DNA of 64,000 bases from an uncultured Lewinella sp. (GCA_937873655.1 CALMYQ010000200.1:1-64000); one strand, 5' to 3'; positions 1 to 8,886 are shown, numbered from the stretch's first letter. Notes: generated by a model from the letters alone, not told the origin. Program-made: numbers and translations.

Positions 1-79
1 CAGCGTGGACGTCTGGGGGGCGTGTGGCCGCAAGTTCAGCACGAAGTACACGACCGTAGGGAGTAAATCTTGTCACCCC

Positions 80-120
80 GACAAAAGGTCATCGTGCTTG
101 CGATGACCTTTGTCTTTTTT
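80..120 (+). terminator. Rho-independent terminator in repeat copy 1
   Basis: An 11-bp perfect stem pairs AAAGGTCATCG (84-94) with CGATGACCTTT (101-111) around a six-base loop. It extends by GAC/GTC across a one-base bulge and is followed by a run of T (115-120). This is textbook terminator geometry for a gene transcribed rightwards from outside the window. Confidence 0.8.
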
Positions 121-232
121 ACCATTCCCCTATCCAACTATTCAGCTCAGCCCGCCACGCCTGCAGCGTGGACGTCTGGGGGGCGTGTGGCCGCAAGTTC
201 AGCACGAAGTACACGACCTTCTTGTCACCCCG

Positions 233-270
233 ACAAAAGGCCGTTGCACCTGCAATGGCCTTTGTCTTTT
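233..270 (+). terminator. Terminator-like hairpin in repeat copy 2
   Basis: The stem pairs AAAGGCCGTTGCA (236-248) with TGCAATGGCCTTT (251-263), with one G-T wobble, and is followed by GTCTTTT. Compared with the first copy the stem bases differ but pairing is kept, so the compensatory changes point to selection on the structure. Confidence 0.7.
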
Positions 271-287
271 AACCTAAAGCGCTCAAA

Positions 288-554
288 ATGACAACACCAA
301 CCCACAAAGTCTACATCCTCCACAGCCAGAAAACGCATCGTTTCTACACCGGCTGCACCGACAATCCCGACCGAAGACTTGAATTCCACAACTCCGGCAC
401 TACCCCTTCAACGAAAAGCGGTATTCCCTGAATATTGATCTGGACCAGTGAACTCATGGAAAAGCCTACGGCCATGGCGCTTGAAAGGAAAATCAAGAAA
501 CGGGGGGCGGGGCGATTCCTTAATGATTTGAAAATTGAATTTCAGGTTGACTGA
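288..554 (+). pseudogene. GIY-YIG endonuclease-like gene with in-frame stop
   Basis: Reading from the ATG at 288 gives a GIY-YIG nuclease-type protein: KVYILHS and RFYTGCTDNPDRRLEFHN match the conserved first strands and the arginine helix. The frame meets TGA at 429-431 (codon 48), where relatives usually have Trp (TGG). It then continues in the same frame with typical family sequence (ILIWTSELMEK, LERKIKKRGAGRFL) to the stop at 552-554. One G-to-A change therefore explains the break. A full-length product would be about 88 residues, normal for this small family. A sequencing error is the main alternative. Confidence 0.8.
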
Positions 555-633
555 GTCCGGCATTGGTCCCTCCCGCCAAGCGTATATCAAATTGGGATTA
601 TCATCTGTGGTATCAAAAAGTCATTTTTATCGC

Positions 634-1356
634 CTATTCCCCATCCAAAACCATTACCGTCGGTTTGCCGATCACGCCGGCCTCCTGCATAGCCTTTGCC
701 AGATCGGGGTTTGCAAAGTAGGCTTGGAAGCGCTCTAATGATATCCATTCGCTGATGACGTAGGCGGTTGTCGGGTCATCGCGTAAGACGCCGATTTCGG
801 AACTCAGCTCGCCGGCGGAGAAACGCATGGGTTGTCCCATTTTGAACGCCCACTTCCATTCCGTAAAATCCTTGACCTTGTGATAAACCACAACTTTGAC
901 AAGCGGCGCCAGTACGGTCTTCCCTATTTTCCATTCGTCTTTCTCCTTTATCATCGTGTTGAAATATGCGCCCGACTCATGGATTTTGATGTCATAAACG
1001 TGGGTATTGCCGAAGATCTCGTAGGTACCTCTGGCCACGAAGGCGTGCTCGGCATCCGACCAAACAATACCCGAAGGCTTGAGCAGCAACGTGGTATTAT
1101 TATTGATGAATTGTTTGGAAAAATAGTCGGCAATCTGATCTGCCCCTGTGGTCTCCTTGCCGTCGGCGTCGATTCGGACGGCATATTCCGTGTACATTTT
1201 TTGCAGGCCGGCGAGATCTTGTGCATTGTAAGCCACCAGGAAGTTGCGGGTAAAAGCCTGGATCTCTAATTCATCCGATATGGATTGAGCTTGCAGATTG
1301 CTGAAAACGGTAAAGCTGCCTGCAAGCAGGACCATCAAAGAAAATAATGATTTCAT
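634..1356 (-). CDS. Secreted SnoaL/NTF2-like (DUF4440-type) protein
   Basis: A 240-residue protein starting at MKSLFSLMVLLAGSF. This start gives a clean signal peptide ending near LQAQ; longer upstream starts would run into the next gene. Residues about 28-150 (FLVAYNAQDLAGLQKMYTEYAVRIDADG) resemble the cone-shaped SnoaL/DUF4440 fold, with a second ferredoxin-like segment at about 155-240 (VVVYHKVKDFTEWKWAF). Families of this type hold small enzymes and ligand-binding proteins, and nothing here fixes a substrate. It lies 73 bp downstream of the SMP-30 gene on the same strand and may be co-transcribed with it. Confidence 0.75.
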   Translation of the reverse strand: MKSLFSLMVLLAGSFTVFSNLQAQSISDELEIQAFTRNFLVAYNAQDLAGLQKMYTEYAVRIDADGKETTGADQIADYFSKQFINNNTTLLLKPSGIVWSDAEHAFVARGTYEIFGNTHVYDIKIHESGAYFNTMIKEKDEWKIGKTVLAPLVKVVVYHKVKDFTEWKWAFKMGQPMRFSAGELSSEIGVLRDDPTTAYVISEWISLERFQAYFANPDLAKAMQEAGVIGKPTVMVLDGE

Positions 1357-1429
1357 ATTTGAGTTTTTAAGTTTATACAAGGTCATGAACTTCTGCATCA
1401 ACCTGGAAAAGATAGCCGCCTTTACCTCT

Positions 1430-2323
1430 TTAGTCCCCGAACGTCCAGACCTCCACTCCCTGATACCCGCAATCCTCCACCACAAACAGCCGCCCGGCCA
1501 GGGGTTGTGCCGTCAGTTGTTCTTCTGTAAGATCCACTTTGGCGGTGGTGATGTACAGATCCCGGAAATCCGCCCCACCGAAGGTGCAGGAGGTGACACG
1601 GGCCACCGGCAGCGGGAGGCGGAGCAGTTGTTTGCCGGTGCGGGGATCCCATCGGGTGACCTGCCAGCCGTCCCAGTGGGCGATCCAGAGCATGCCTTCG
1701 CGGTCGATGGTCATACCGTCGGGGAAACCCTGGTTTTCGGGGATGGTGATGACGGTGCGTTTGCGGGTAATCTCGCCGGTACGGATGTCGTAATCGTAGG
1801 CGACCACTTCCATGGTCGGCGTGTCGATGTAGTAGAACGTCTTGTGGTCCGGGCTCCAGGCCAGGCCGTTGGAGATGGTGACGCCATCTATTTTACGGGC
1901 GGTCGAAAGGTCCTTCTCGATCATGTACAGGCTGCCCGCGCCCGGTTCTTCGGAAAGGGCCATGGTACCCACCCAAAACCGGCCGGCGGGGTCGCATTTG
2001 CCGTCGTTGAAGCGGTTGCCGGGGAGGTGAACTTCCGGATCGTGCAACATCCGGACGGCCCCGGTATCCCGGTTCACAAAAGCCAGACCGCTTTTGAGGG
2101 CGGCGATAAAATGGCCGTCGGCGCGCAAGGCTACCGCCCCAACCATGTCGTTGACCTGAATCCTTCGGTACGCGTTCTGCGCCGGGGTAAATTCATGAAT
2201 TTGCCCGTTCAGGATATCCACCCAGCAAATGCATTGGCGACGGGCGTCCCATACGGGGCCTTCGCCGAGCAGGGAGGGATCGGTTTCGATGACTTTCAGC
2301 TGGCGTTTCAATGCTTTCGGCAT
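1430..2323 (-). CDS. SMP-30/gluconolactonase family lactonase
   Basis: A 297-residue six-bladed beta-propeller of the SMP-30/regucalcin/LRE family, usually lactonases acting on sugar lactones with a divalent metal. The expected metal ligands are visible: Glu21 in LLGEGPVWD, Asn152 in ISNGLAWSPD and Asp202 in FPDGMTIDREG, close in spacing to the regucalcin residues. Asn106 in RFNDGKCDPAGRFWVGT lies in the other signature loop. There is no signal peptide, so it is probably cytoplasmic. It sits 5 bp downstream of a secreted glycoside hydrolase gene on the same strand, consistent with a small carbohydrate catabolic operon. The exact sugar lactone is unknown. Confidence 0.88.
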   Translation of the reverse strand: MPKALKRQLKVIETDPSLLGEGPVWDARRQCICWVDILNGQIHEFTPAQNAYRRIQVNDMVGAVALRADGHFIAALKSGLAFVNRDTGAVRMLHDPEVHLPGNRFNDGKCDPAGRFWVGTMALSEEPGAGSLYMIEKDLSTARKIDGVTISNGLAWSPDHKTFYYIDTPTMEVVAYDYDIRTGEITRKRTVITIPENQGFPDGMTIDREGMLWIAHWDGWQVTRWDPRTGKQLLRLPLPVARVTSCTFGGADFRDLYITTAKVDLTEEQLTAQPLAGRLFVVEDCGYQGVEVWTFGD

Positions 2324-2328
2324 GGTTC

Positions 2329-3948
2329 CTAATTCTTGTCAAAATTGGCCTTTTCCTTCACATTTCCGGCTGTTTTCACTTTGCGCAGTTTGATCCTGAG
2401 GACTGCGCCGTCGGCCGGCAGGGTGGAATGATACAGGGCATCGCCGTTCCAGATCCGCTCGCGCACCCATTGGTCGCCTTCGTACCCCCCCTGTTCCGCC
2501 AGCACAAATTCGGCGGCGTTGTAGCCTGAGCCGTATACAGGCCGGAAGGTGAATTTTGCGTCAAATCCGACAAGCAGGAATTCGTCTTCGGCCAGTTGCC
2601 CGATCAGGACCCTGCCGGTGCGCTCCGACCTGTTCTTGTAGGTTGGAAAGCCGAAATTGAACAGGATATCGTACCCGCCCATGCTGACCAGTTGTTCGGA
2701 TAGACCCTCCTCCTCCCCTATCGCGACCAGTTTGCCGGTTCCCTGCAGGCGGGTGATGGGTGAAACGGCCTTTTGCAGCAAACGGTAATTCCGGGCAATC
2801 CCGTCAAAGCGGCCGTCCAGGTTCTCCTTGTCGCGCTGGTCGTGCGGGTCGACGTGGAACGGATCGATGCCGTAGGGCGCTATGCCGATGGCGTTGAAAT
2901 TGCCCAGGGCGTAAAACTGAAACCGGGCGAAGTTATTGCCGTTGCCCATTTCGGGGATGAATAACGGGTTATCCGGCCGGTCGTAATGATCGCAAAGTTC
3001 GTTGAAAATGCCGGGGTTGCCGTGGTAAATATCCAGCGCCAGCAGATCGAGATGGGGCGCCGCCGCCTTCCACATATCGATCATATTGGAGGTGGGACCA
3101 CCGCTGGGGTATTCGCCGGGCCGTTGAAAGGCGTTTTCCCGGATCCAGACGTTGGTGTACATGGGCAGGTCATAGATCCGCTGCCCTTCCGCCGCAATCT
3201 CATCGATATAACGGGCGATGCAATAAGCGTTGAAGGATTCGGGCGCATCCACACCGAATGCTTCCGGCCAGGATCCCGGCTTTTTGCCCAGCTTTTGAAT
3301 GATTTCACCAGGTACCTGCTTTTCAAAAACCCGATTGGCGGCATCCGAATAATCCCGGTCGGTCCACATGGAGCCCGGTTCGTTTTCCACCTGGATCATG
3401 ATCACGGTACGGCTACCCTCATCGATCCTTTTGATGTATTTCATCAGCTCGGCGAATGCTTTTTTATCCGCCTCCAGGTTGGTCCGGGAAACGGCCGACA
3501 GGACATAGATCTCCTGGCCGTTGCCGTCTTTCATTCTGGGGTATTTCTCCGTGTTTTCCAGCACCCAGGGCGGCGCGTACTGGGACCGGCCGTTTTTATA
3601 GGATCCGAACCAAAGCAGGATGAGCTTCAAATCCTGTTCGCGGGCGCTGCGGATGAGGTGTTCCAGTTCCCTGAAATTGAATTTCCCCCGTTCGGGTTCG
3701 ATATTTTGCCAATAGACCGGCGCTTCGATGGTATTGCAGCCCAATTCCCGGGCCTGGCTCCAGAATTGATCGGTGATGGCCGGCCAGGCGCTGCTGTTCC
3801 ACAATTGGGCGCCAAGAACGATGAAAGGTTTGCCGTCTGCGTAAAAGGTGTATTTATCACCTTCTTTCCGGATTTCCGGCATCGGCGGCTGGGCGGTCAG
3901 AAGGCTGGACAGCCAACAGAGGAAGAACAGGATAAAAAATATTTTCAT
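2329..3948 (-). CDS. Secreted glycoside hydrolase, GH35/GH42-like with DUF5597
   Basis: A 539-residue protein with an N-terminal signal peptide (MKIFFILFFLCWLSSLLTAQ). Residues about 30-380 form a clan-A TIM barrel like that of beta-galactosidases. QVENEPG contains the candidate acid/base Glu190, and PLFIPEMGNGN contains the candidate nucleophile Glu333. The C-terminal region (about 400-530) has the DUF5597 pattern. It probably removes beta-linked galactose or a related sugar from oligosaccharides in the periplasm or outside the cell. It is immediately followed by the SMP-30 lactonase gene, suggesting successive steps of sugar use. Divergent transcription from the ThuA gene places a shared 246-bp regulatory region upstream. 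Confidence 0.87.
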   Translation of the reverse strand: MKIFFILFFLCWLSSLLTAQPPMPEIRKEGDKYTFYADGKPFIVLGAQLWNSSAWPAITDQFWSQARELGCNTIEAPVYWQNIEPERGKFNFRELEHLIRSAREQDLKLILLWFGSYKNGRSQYAPPWVLENTEKYPRMKDGNGQEIYVLSAVSRTNLEADKKAFAELMKYIKRIDEGSRTVIMIQVENEPGSMWTDRDYSDAANRVFEKQVPGEIIQKLGKKPGSWPEAFGVDAPESFNAYCIARYIDEIAAEGQRIYDLPMYTNVWIRENAFQRPGEYPSGGPTSNMIDMWKAAAPHLDLLALDIYHGNPGIFNELCDHYDRPDNPLFIPEMGNGNNFARFQFYALGNFNAIGIAPYGIDPFHVDPHDQRDKENLDGRFDGIARNYRLLQKAVSPITRLQGTGKLVAIGEEEGLSEQLVSMGGYDILFNFGFPTYKNRSERTGRVLIGQLAEDEFLLVGFDAKFTFRPVYGSGYNAAEFVLAEQGGYEGDQWVRERIWNGDALYHSTLPADGAVLRIKLRKVKTAGNVKEKANFDKN

Positions 3949-4109
3949 GATTCTGGACAGGTGAATAACCAGCGATTGTCATTAATAAAATCTGCACGAT
4001 AGGCGAGATAAAGATATCCAAAACCGCGAAAATCAGCTTCGGCATTTAGAGATGCTATGTTTAGCACTCAATCAAGTTCTTATTCAGGGCGCAGGCAAGT
4101 TCAGATGCC

Positions 4110-4130
4110 ATTGTATTAATTTAATACAAT
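4110..4130. promoter_or_regulatory. Perfect palindrome, probable operator
   Basis: ATTGTATTAA (4110-4119) and TTAATACAAT (4121-4130) form a perfect 10-bp inverted repeat around one central T. It lies in the 246-bp region between two divergent genes, 64 bp upstream of the ThuA fusion start. The size and symmetry suit a dimeric repressor or activator. The regulator is not identifiable here, and an accidental AT-rich palindrome cannot be excluded. Confidence 0.55.
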
Positions 4131-4194
4131 AATAAAAATTTCTATCTTGCACATCGATCATCAAAATTCAATCGCCTGTCCAAACTGACCTGAC

Positions 4195-7100
4195 ATGGAA
4201 AAAAGACAATTGAGCGCCTTTTCACTTCTATTGTTCGCGGCCATTGCCGTTTTATGGACTGCCTGCGCACGGGAAAAGGTCCGGATACTGGTCTTCAGCA
4301 AGACCGAGGCCTTTCGGCACGAATCCATTGAGGCGGGCATCGCTGCCCTTCAGAAAATAGCCGGTGAAAAAGGGTTTGAGGCTATCTTTACCGAGGATGC
4401 ATCGGCTTTCAAGACCGCCAGCCTGAGTGGATTCAATGCCGTGGTCTTTCTGAATACCACTGGTGATGTGCTGGATAACGAACAGCAGGAGGCTTTCGAG
4501 CGATATATCCAGGCCGGAGGCGGTTACGTGGGCATCCATTCTGCAACCGATACGGAATATGACTGGCCATGGTACAATCAACTTGTCGGGGCCTGGTTCC
4601 TGGACCATCCACTGGATCCTAATGTACAGACCGGCAAAATGGTGGTCAGGGAAAAGGACCACTGGGCTACTAAAGGCATGCCCGATACTTTTGATAAAAC
4701 CGATGAATTCTACAATTTCCGGAATATATCGCCCAACATTCACGTGGTGCTGACCATTGATGAAAGCACCTACACCGGAGGTAAAAACGGCGAGGATCAT
4801 CCCATGAGCTGGTACCAGGAATTTGAAGGCGGCCGCTCGTTCTACACTGCGATGGGGCATACCAACGAAACCTTTACCGAACCGCTTTTCCTGAACCACC
4901 TTTGGGCCGGGATCAACTATGCTATTGGGGGCGACCATCCGCAACCGCTTGATTACAGCAAGGCGCGCCCCGAAGAGAACCGGTTCACCAAGGTGGTGCT
5001 GGCGGAAAAACTGGATGAGCCGATGGAGTTGACCGTACTGGACGAGGACCGCGTATTGTTCATCCAGCGCAAGGGAGAGGTTCGGTTATATAGGGTCAGC
5101 AGCCAGGAACTCAAGACCATCGCCACTATTCCGGTAAGCACCAAATATGTGAACCGGAAGGGCGAGGAATCGACGGCCGAGGACGGCTTGCTGGGCCTGA
5201 ACAAGGACCCGAATTTCGCACAAAACCACTGGATCTACCTGTACTATTCCACTCCGGAGGCGTCCGAAAATGTCCTGGCCAGGTTTGAAATGAATGGGGA
5301 TGAACTGGTGATGGAATCGAAAAAGATCATGCTGAGTGTTCCGACCCAAAGGGAGGAATGCTGCCACACGGGCGGATCGATCGCCTGGGACAAAGATGGC
5401 AACATGTACGTGTCTACCGGAGACAACACCAACCCGCACGGGTCGAACGGGTTCAGCCCCAGCGACGAGCGGCCGGGAAGGGAGCCCTGGGACGCCCAGA
5501 AGTCGTCGGCCAACACAAATGACCTCCGGGGCAAGATCCTGCGCATCAAACCCCAGCCCGACGGCACCTATACGATTCCGGAAGGCAACCTGTTTCCCGA
5601 AGGTACTCCCCAGACCCGCCCAGAGATCTACACGATGGGACACCGTAACCCGTTCCGGATCTCCATCGACCAAAGGACGGGTTTTCTGTATTGGGGCGAA
5701 GTAGGCCCGGATGCCAACAAGCCTGACTCCACAAGGGGGCCCGCCGGCCACGACGAGGTCGGGCAAGCCCGACAGGCCGGCAATTTCGGCTGGCCGCATT
5801 TTGTGGGAGATAACAAGGCCTATCATAAGTTCGATTTCGCCAGGGAGCAGTCGCTGGCCCCGTGGAATCCGGACGCACCCAAAAATACATCGCCCAACAA
5901 TACAGGGCAAACGACCCTGCCTCCGGCCACGAAGGCTTTTATCTGGTATCCCTATGATGAATCTCCCGAGTTTCCGCTGGTGGGCACGGGCGGCCGGAAC
6001 GCTATGGCCGGTCCGGTTTTTTATGGGGATGATTTTAAAAACTCCGCCCGCTCCTTTCCGAAATACTACGACGGCAAATTGCTCATTTACGACTGGATGC
6101 GGGGTTGGATCATGGCAGTGACAATGGATGCGGAAGGCAATTACGTCTCCATGGAACGATTTATGCCGGGTTATAAATTCAGCAATCCGATGGACATGGA
6201 ATTTGCTGCGAACGGCGATCTGTACATGCTGGAATACGGCACCGGCTGGTTCGTTCAGAACGACGACGCCCGCCTCGTCCGGATCGAATACAATGCCGGC
6301 AACCGGAAGCCGCAAATCCGGATGGAGGCGGACAAGGCCGGCGGACCGGTGCCGCTGACCGTCAACCTGAGCGCTGTAGGCACTACCGACGCTGACGGCG
6401 ATCCGCTGAAATACACCTGGGAGGTCACTTCCGAAAACGGCTTCAAACAAACCCTGAACACAGAAGCCGCTACGCTGACGGTCCAGGATAAGGGCGTTTA
6501 TACCGCTACGCTCACTGTAGACGACGGCGCCGGCGGCGCCAACAGCCAATCCTTGCAGTTCGTGGCCGGTAACGAACCGCCGGTATTGACCCTTGAAACC
6601 CCGGGCGGTAACCGATCGTTCTATACACCCGGCCAACCGATCCGGTACGAGGTCAAGGTAACCGACCGGGAGGACGGTTCGCTCTCAGCCGGTATCGCGC
6701 CGGAAAGGGTTGCCGTCAGCATCGACTATTTCCCGGAAGGTTTTGACCTGGTTGAGATCGCACGGGGGCACCGTTCGGCTGATGAATCGGCCCTTTTTGC
6801 CAAAGGCAAAACCCTGATCGAGGGCGCCGACTGCATGGCTTGCCATAAAATAAAGGATAAATCCATCGGGCCCAACTATCAGGAGGTGGCAGCCCGGTAC
6901 AAAGGCGAGAAAACGGCTGTTGAAAAACTGGCTGACAAAATCATCAACGGCGGGAGCGGTGTCTGGGGCGAAGTTGCCATGGCCGGCCATCCGCAATTGT
7001 CGGTTGCCGACGCCTCAGAGATGGTCAGATACATCCTCAGCCTGGCAACTCAGACCTCCAAACCGACACTGCCGGTTAAAGGGGAATACCCAGCCTTGCT

Positions 7101-7647
7101 TCCCGAAGGCGATCCGGGAAAGGGGGTATTTGTGATCCGGGCTGCCTATGAAGACAACGGAGCAAACGGCTTGCCCACCCTTCTTTCGGAGCAAACACTG
7201 ATCCTGCGGAATACCAATCTGGATATACACGGATATGACGGTTACGAAAAAGCCCGCAAGCTGACCTTCGGGGATAGGAACATGGTCATTGTTGAAACAA
7301 GCGGCTCGTACATGATGCTGAAACAAGTAGATCTTGCCAATGTCAATGCGGTAAGCCTCGCGGCCACCGCCCCCATTTCGAGGCTGAACGCTGCAGGTGG
7401 ATCTGTCGAATTGCGGCTGGATAGTCCTTCGGGGCCCCTGGCCGGCGCTTCGGCATTCATGGAACCCGGCGACCAGGCAAGTTTTGCACCTTCCATGATA
7501 ACTGTCCCGGTAAAACCGCCGGATAACCCCGATGGTCAATTACACGATATTTATCTGGTATTCGTAAACGAGAACGCAGAAGGCCGGTCTCTGATGATCG
7601 TTATGGGTACACAATACAGTTTGACCCAACCGGCATTGGATTTTTAG
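4195..7647 (+). CDS. ThuA / PQQ-type sugar dehydrogenase / PKD / cytochrome c lipoprotein
   Basis: A 1150-residue multidomain lipoprotein. The signal ends in a lipobox with Cys24 (VLWTAC). Residues about 28-245 are a ThuA domain (trehalose-utilisation type, glutamine-amidotransferase-like fold). About 250-705 is a soluble glucose/sorbosone dehydrogenase-like beta-propeller (PQQ-type family). About 710-800 is a PKD domain. A mono-haem cytochrome c domain has the CMACH motif (Cys880, Cys883, His884), and a beta-sandwich resembling a carbohydrate-binding module ends the protein. The fusion suggests a surface or periplasmic sugar oxidase passing electrons to its own haem. Such fusions are familiar in Bacteroidota. 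Substrate and cofactor use are inferred from family only. Confidence 0.88.
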   Translation: MEKRQLSAFSLLLFAAIAVLWTACAREKVRILVFSKTEAFRHESIEAGIAALQKIAGEKGFEAIFTEDASAFKTASLSGFNAVVFLNTTGDVLDNEQQEAFERYIQAGGGYVGIHSATDTEYDWPWYNQLVGAWFLDHPLDPNVQTGKMVVREKDHWATKGMPDTFDKTDEFYNFRNISPNIHVVLTIDESTYTGGKNGEDHPMSWYQEFEGGRSFYTAMGHTNETFTEPLFLNHLWAGINYAIGGDHPQPLDYSKARPEENRFTKVVLAEKLDEPMELTVLDEDRVLFIQRKGEVRLYRVSSQELKTIATIPVSTKYVNRKGEESTAEDGLLGLNKDPNFAQNHWIYLYYSTPEASENVLARFEMNGDELVMESKKIMLSVPTQREECCHTGGSIAWDKDGNMYVSTGDNTNPHGSNGFSPSDERPGREPWDAQKSSANTNDLRGKILRIKPQPDGTYTIPEGNLFPEGTPQTRPEIYTMGHRNPFRISIDQRTGFLYWGEVGPDANKPDSTRGPAGHDEVGQARQAGNFGWPHFVGDNKAYHKFDFAREQSLAPWNPDAPKNTSPNNTGQTTLPPATKAFIWYPYDESPEFPLVGTGGRNAMAGPVFYGDDFKNSARSFPKYYDGKLLIYDWMRGWIMAVTMDAEGNYVSMERFMPGYKFSNPMDMEFAANGDLYMLEYGTGWFVQNDDARLVRIEYNAGNRKPQIRMEADKAGGPVPLTVNLSAVGTTDADGDPLKYTWEVTSENGFKQTLNTEAATLTVQDKGVYTATLTVDDGAGGANSQSLQFVAGNEPPVLTLETPGGNRSFYTPGQPIRYEVKVTDREDGSLSAGIAPERVAVSIDYFPEGFDLVEIARGHRSADESALFAKGKTLIEGADCMACHKIKDKSIGPNYQEVAARYKGEKTAVEKLADKIINGGSGVWGEVAMAGHPQLSVADASEMVRYILSLATQTSKPTLPVKGEYPALLPEGDPGKGVFVIRAAYEDNGANGLPTLLSEQTLILRNTNLDIHGYDGYEKARKLTFGDRNMVIVETSGSYMMLKQVDLANVNAVSLAATAPISRLNAAGGSVELRLDSPSGPLAGASAFMEPGDQASFAPSMITVPVKPPDNPDGQLHDIYLVFVNENAEGRSLMIVMGTQYSLTQPALDF

Positions 7648-7761
7648 TATCGGCCTGGAATTCCCTCGCCGGTGTAACATTACCGGGATTCGCGAGATAA
7701 AGGTATTTGAAAGGCCCTGTGTCGAGGCCAGTTGCTACCATTGAGTTTTCTGCAACTTTAG

Positions 7762-7933
7762 GGTTGGGGGTCACGCTACTGGACATTTTTTTACGTGAAG
7801 CGGATTGAAAAGCCCGTAGGGATTTTTAAGCCTATCTAATGAATGGCTTATCAATCCCTACGGGCTTAATAATCCGCCTTCGTCTGCCAAAGCTACCCAG
7901 CCCTACAAAATGTCCAGTAGTGTGGTTGGGGGT
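7762..7933. mobile_element. MITE-like nested palindromic element with flanking direct repeats
   Basis: This element fills most of the 345-bp gap at 7648-7992. The outer inverted repeats are CACGCTACTGGACATTTT (7772-7789) and AAAATGTCCAGTAGTGTG (7907-7924), matching at 17 of 18 positions. Inner arms GCGGATT...AAGCCCGTAGGGATT (7800-7824) pair with AATCCCTACGGGCTT...AATCCGC (7853-7877). The whole is bounded by the direct repeat GGTTGGGGGT (7762-7771 and 7924-7933), as expected for a target-site duplication of 9-10 bp. It has no room for a transposase. It reads as a non-autonomous transposable element of about 150 bp. The transposase family is not assigned. Confidence 0.7.
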
Positions 7934-7992
7934 TCACATTTTTCGCCGAATACCCTCTTTTTTCTAATTTTACCTGAAATCCTTTATCTGCC

Positions 7993-8886
7993 ATGAAAAA
8001 ACTGCTCACACTTTTCCTTCTTCTTTCCGGGTTTGCCTCGTTCGGTCAGGTTACCGGTGAGATCGACTATAAATATCTGGGTGTTTCCTTCACGATCCCG
8101 GAAGGCTGGATGGGGCAGGAAGCTGAAATGGGTTACCTCATGGCTTCTAATTCGGTACCGGGTCTCATCCTTTTGTTGCCGCATGATCAGCAGTATAACC
8201 TGGAGCAGCTCAAAACCCAGGCGCAGGCCGGGTTGAATGAAGGCAACGGCACTTACCTCCAATTATCCGGACCGCTCGCCGACCTGGGCAACGGGTCCAT
8301 CGGCGGTACCTTTGCGGGCACGCTGGAACAACAACCGGCAAAGGCTTACATTATCGGTATGTGCAACCCTTACGGCAAGGGACTTTCTATTATCGCCGTC
8401 ACGACCTCCGACCAATTCAACGGCAACTACGAAACCTATGCAAAGGCGGTGAAAAACAGCGTGAAATTCCGCAAGCCCGAGGCCAGGGAAGATATCGGCG
8501 AATGGAAGGAATGGATGAAAAACGTCAAGCTGACCTATATGGAGTCCTATAACTCCATTTCCCCGGGTGTAGACGGCATGACGGGCGGGGGGTACAGCCT
8601 GAGCAAGGAAATAGACCTGTGCGGCGCCGGATACTTCATCTACTACGGCTCCAGCAATATCAGCACGGGCAGCGATAACTCCTCTGCCTACAGCAATTCC
8701 AGGGACAACGGAAGCGGGAAATGGGATATCCAGACCGGTCCGGACGGCAACCCCGTATTGGTTTTGAACTTTAATACCGGGGAAACGGCTTCGTACACCC
8801 TGACTTACGCGGATAAAAAATTGTATTTGAACGGCACGCGGTATTTCCGGACCACGGACGGGGAATATGCGCCGAATTGTAAATAG
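7993..8886 (+). CDS. Secreted protein of unknown function
   Basis: A 297-residue protein with a clear signal peptide (MKKLLTLFLLLSGFASFGQ). The mature N-terminal half (YLGVSFTIPEGWMGQ through GTFAGTLEQQPAKAYIIG) resembles the compact folds in Bacteroidota periplasmic proteins that start with a 'fxiPxgW' segment. The C-terminal half is Gly/Ser/Asn rich, with repeated Tyr and three Cys. I do not recognise a named family or catalytic motif. It stands alone on the plus strand, just downstream of the MITE-like element, and converges on the DUF3037/HipA pair. Confidence 0.7.
   Translation: MKKLLTLFLLLSGFASFGQVTGEIDYKYLGVSFTIPEGWMGQEAEMGYLMASNSVPGLILLLPHDQQYNLEQLKTQAQAGLNEGNGTYLQLSGPLADLGNGSIGGTFAGTLEQQPAKAYIIGMCNPYGKGLSIIAVTTSDQFNGNYETYAKAVKNSVKFRKPEAREDIGEWKEWMKNVKLTYMESYNSISPGVDGMTGGGYSLSKEIDLCGAGYFIYYGSSNISTGSDNSSAYSNSRDNGSGKWDIQTGPDGNPVLVLNFNTGETASYTLTYADKKLYLNGTRYFRTTDGEYAPNCK

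Larger units (their letters stand above)
1..270. repeat. Tandemly duplicated intergenic unit with hairpins
   Basis: A 55-base block at 1-55 recurs without mismatch at 164-218. Each copy is followed, after a short variable spacer, by a conserved stretch beginning TTGTCACCCCGACAAAAGG and then a hairpin. The first copy carries about 12 extra bases (56-67). Between the units is a non-repeated stretch (121-163). No credible gene occupies 1-287; the short open frame across it only reads through the repeat. The unit is probably a duplicated intergenic cassette associated with the GIY-YIG gene that follows. Confidence 0.75.

Noticed and set aside
70..291. Open frame of 73 codons through the duplicated repeat
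   Set aside because: It reads across two terminator hairpins and the repeat units, has no family resemblance and overlaps the start of the GIY-YIG remnant.
1298..2332. Long plus-strand frame of 344 codons
   Set aside because: It is antisense to the SMP-30 gene, which has clear metal-ligand motifs; high GC content opens the opposite frame.
5086..6636. Minus-strand frame of 516 codons
   Set aside because: It lies wholly opposite the ThuA-dehydrogenase gene and has no recognisable domain.
7772..7924. Possible small RNA gene or attenuator
   Set aside because: The matching terminal repeats and flanking direct repeats are better explained by a transposable element; no promoter was evident.
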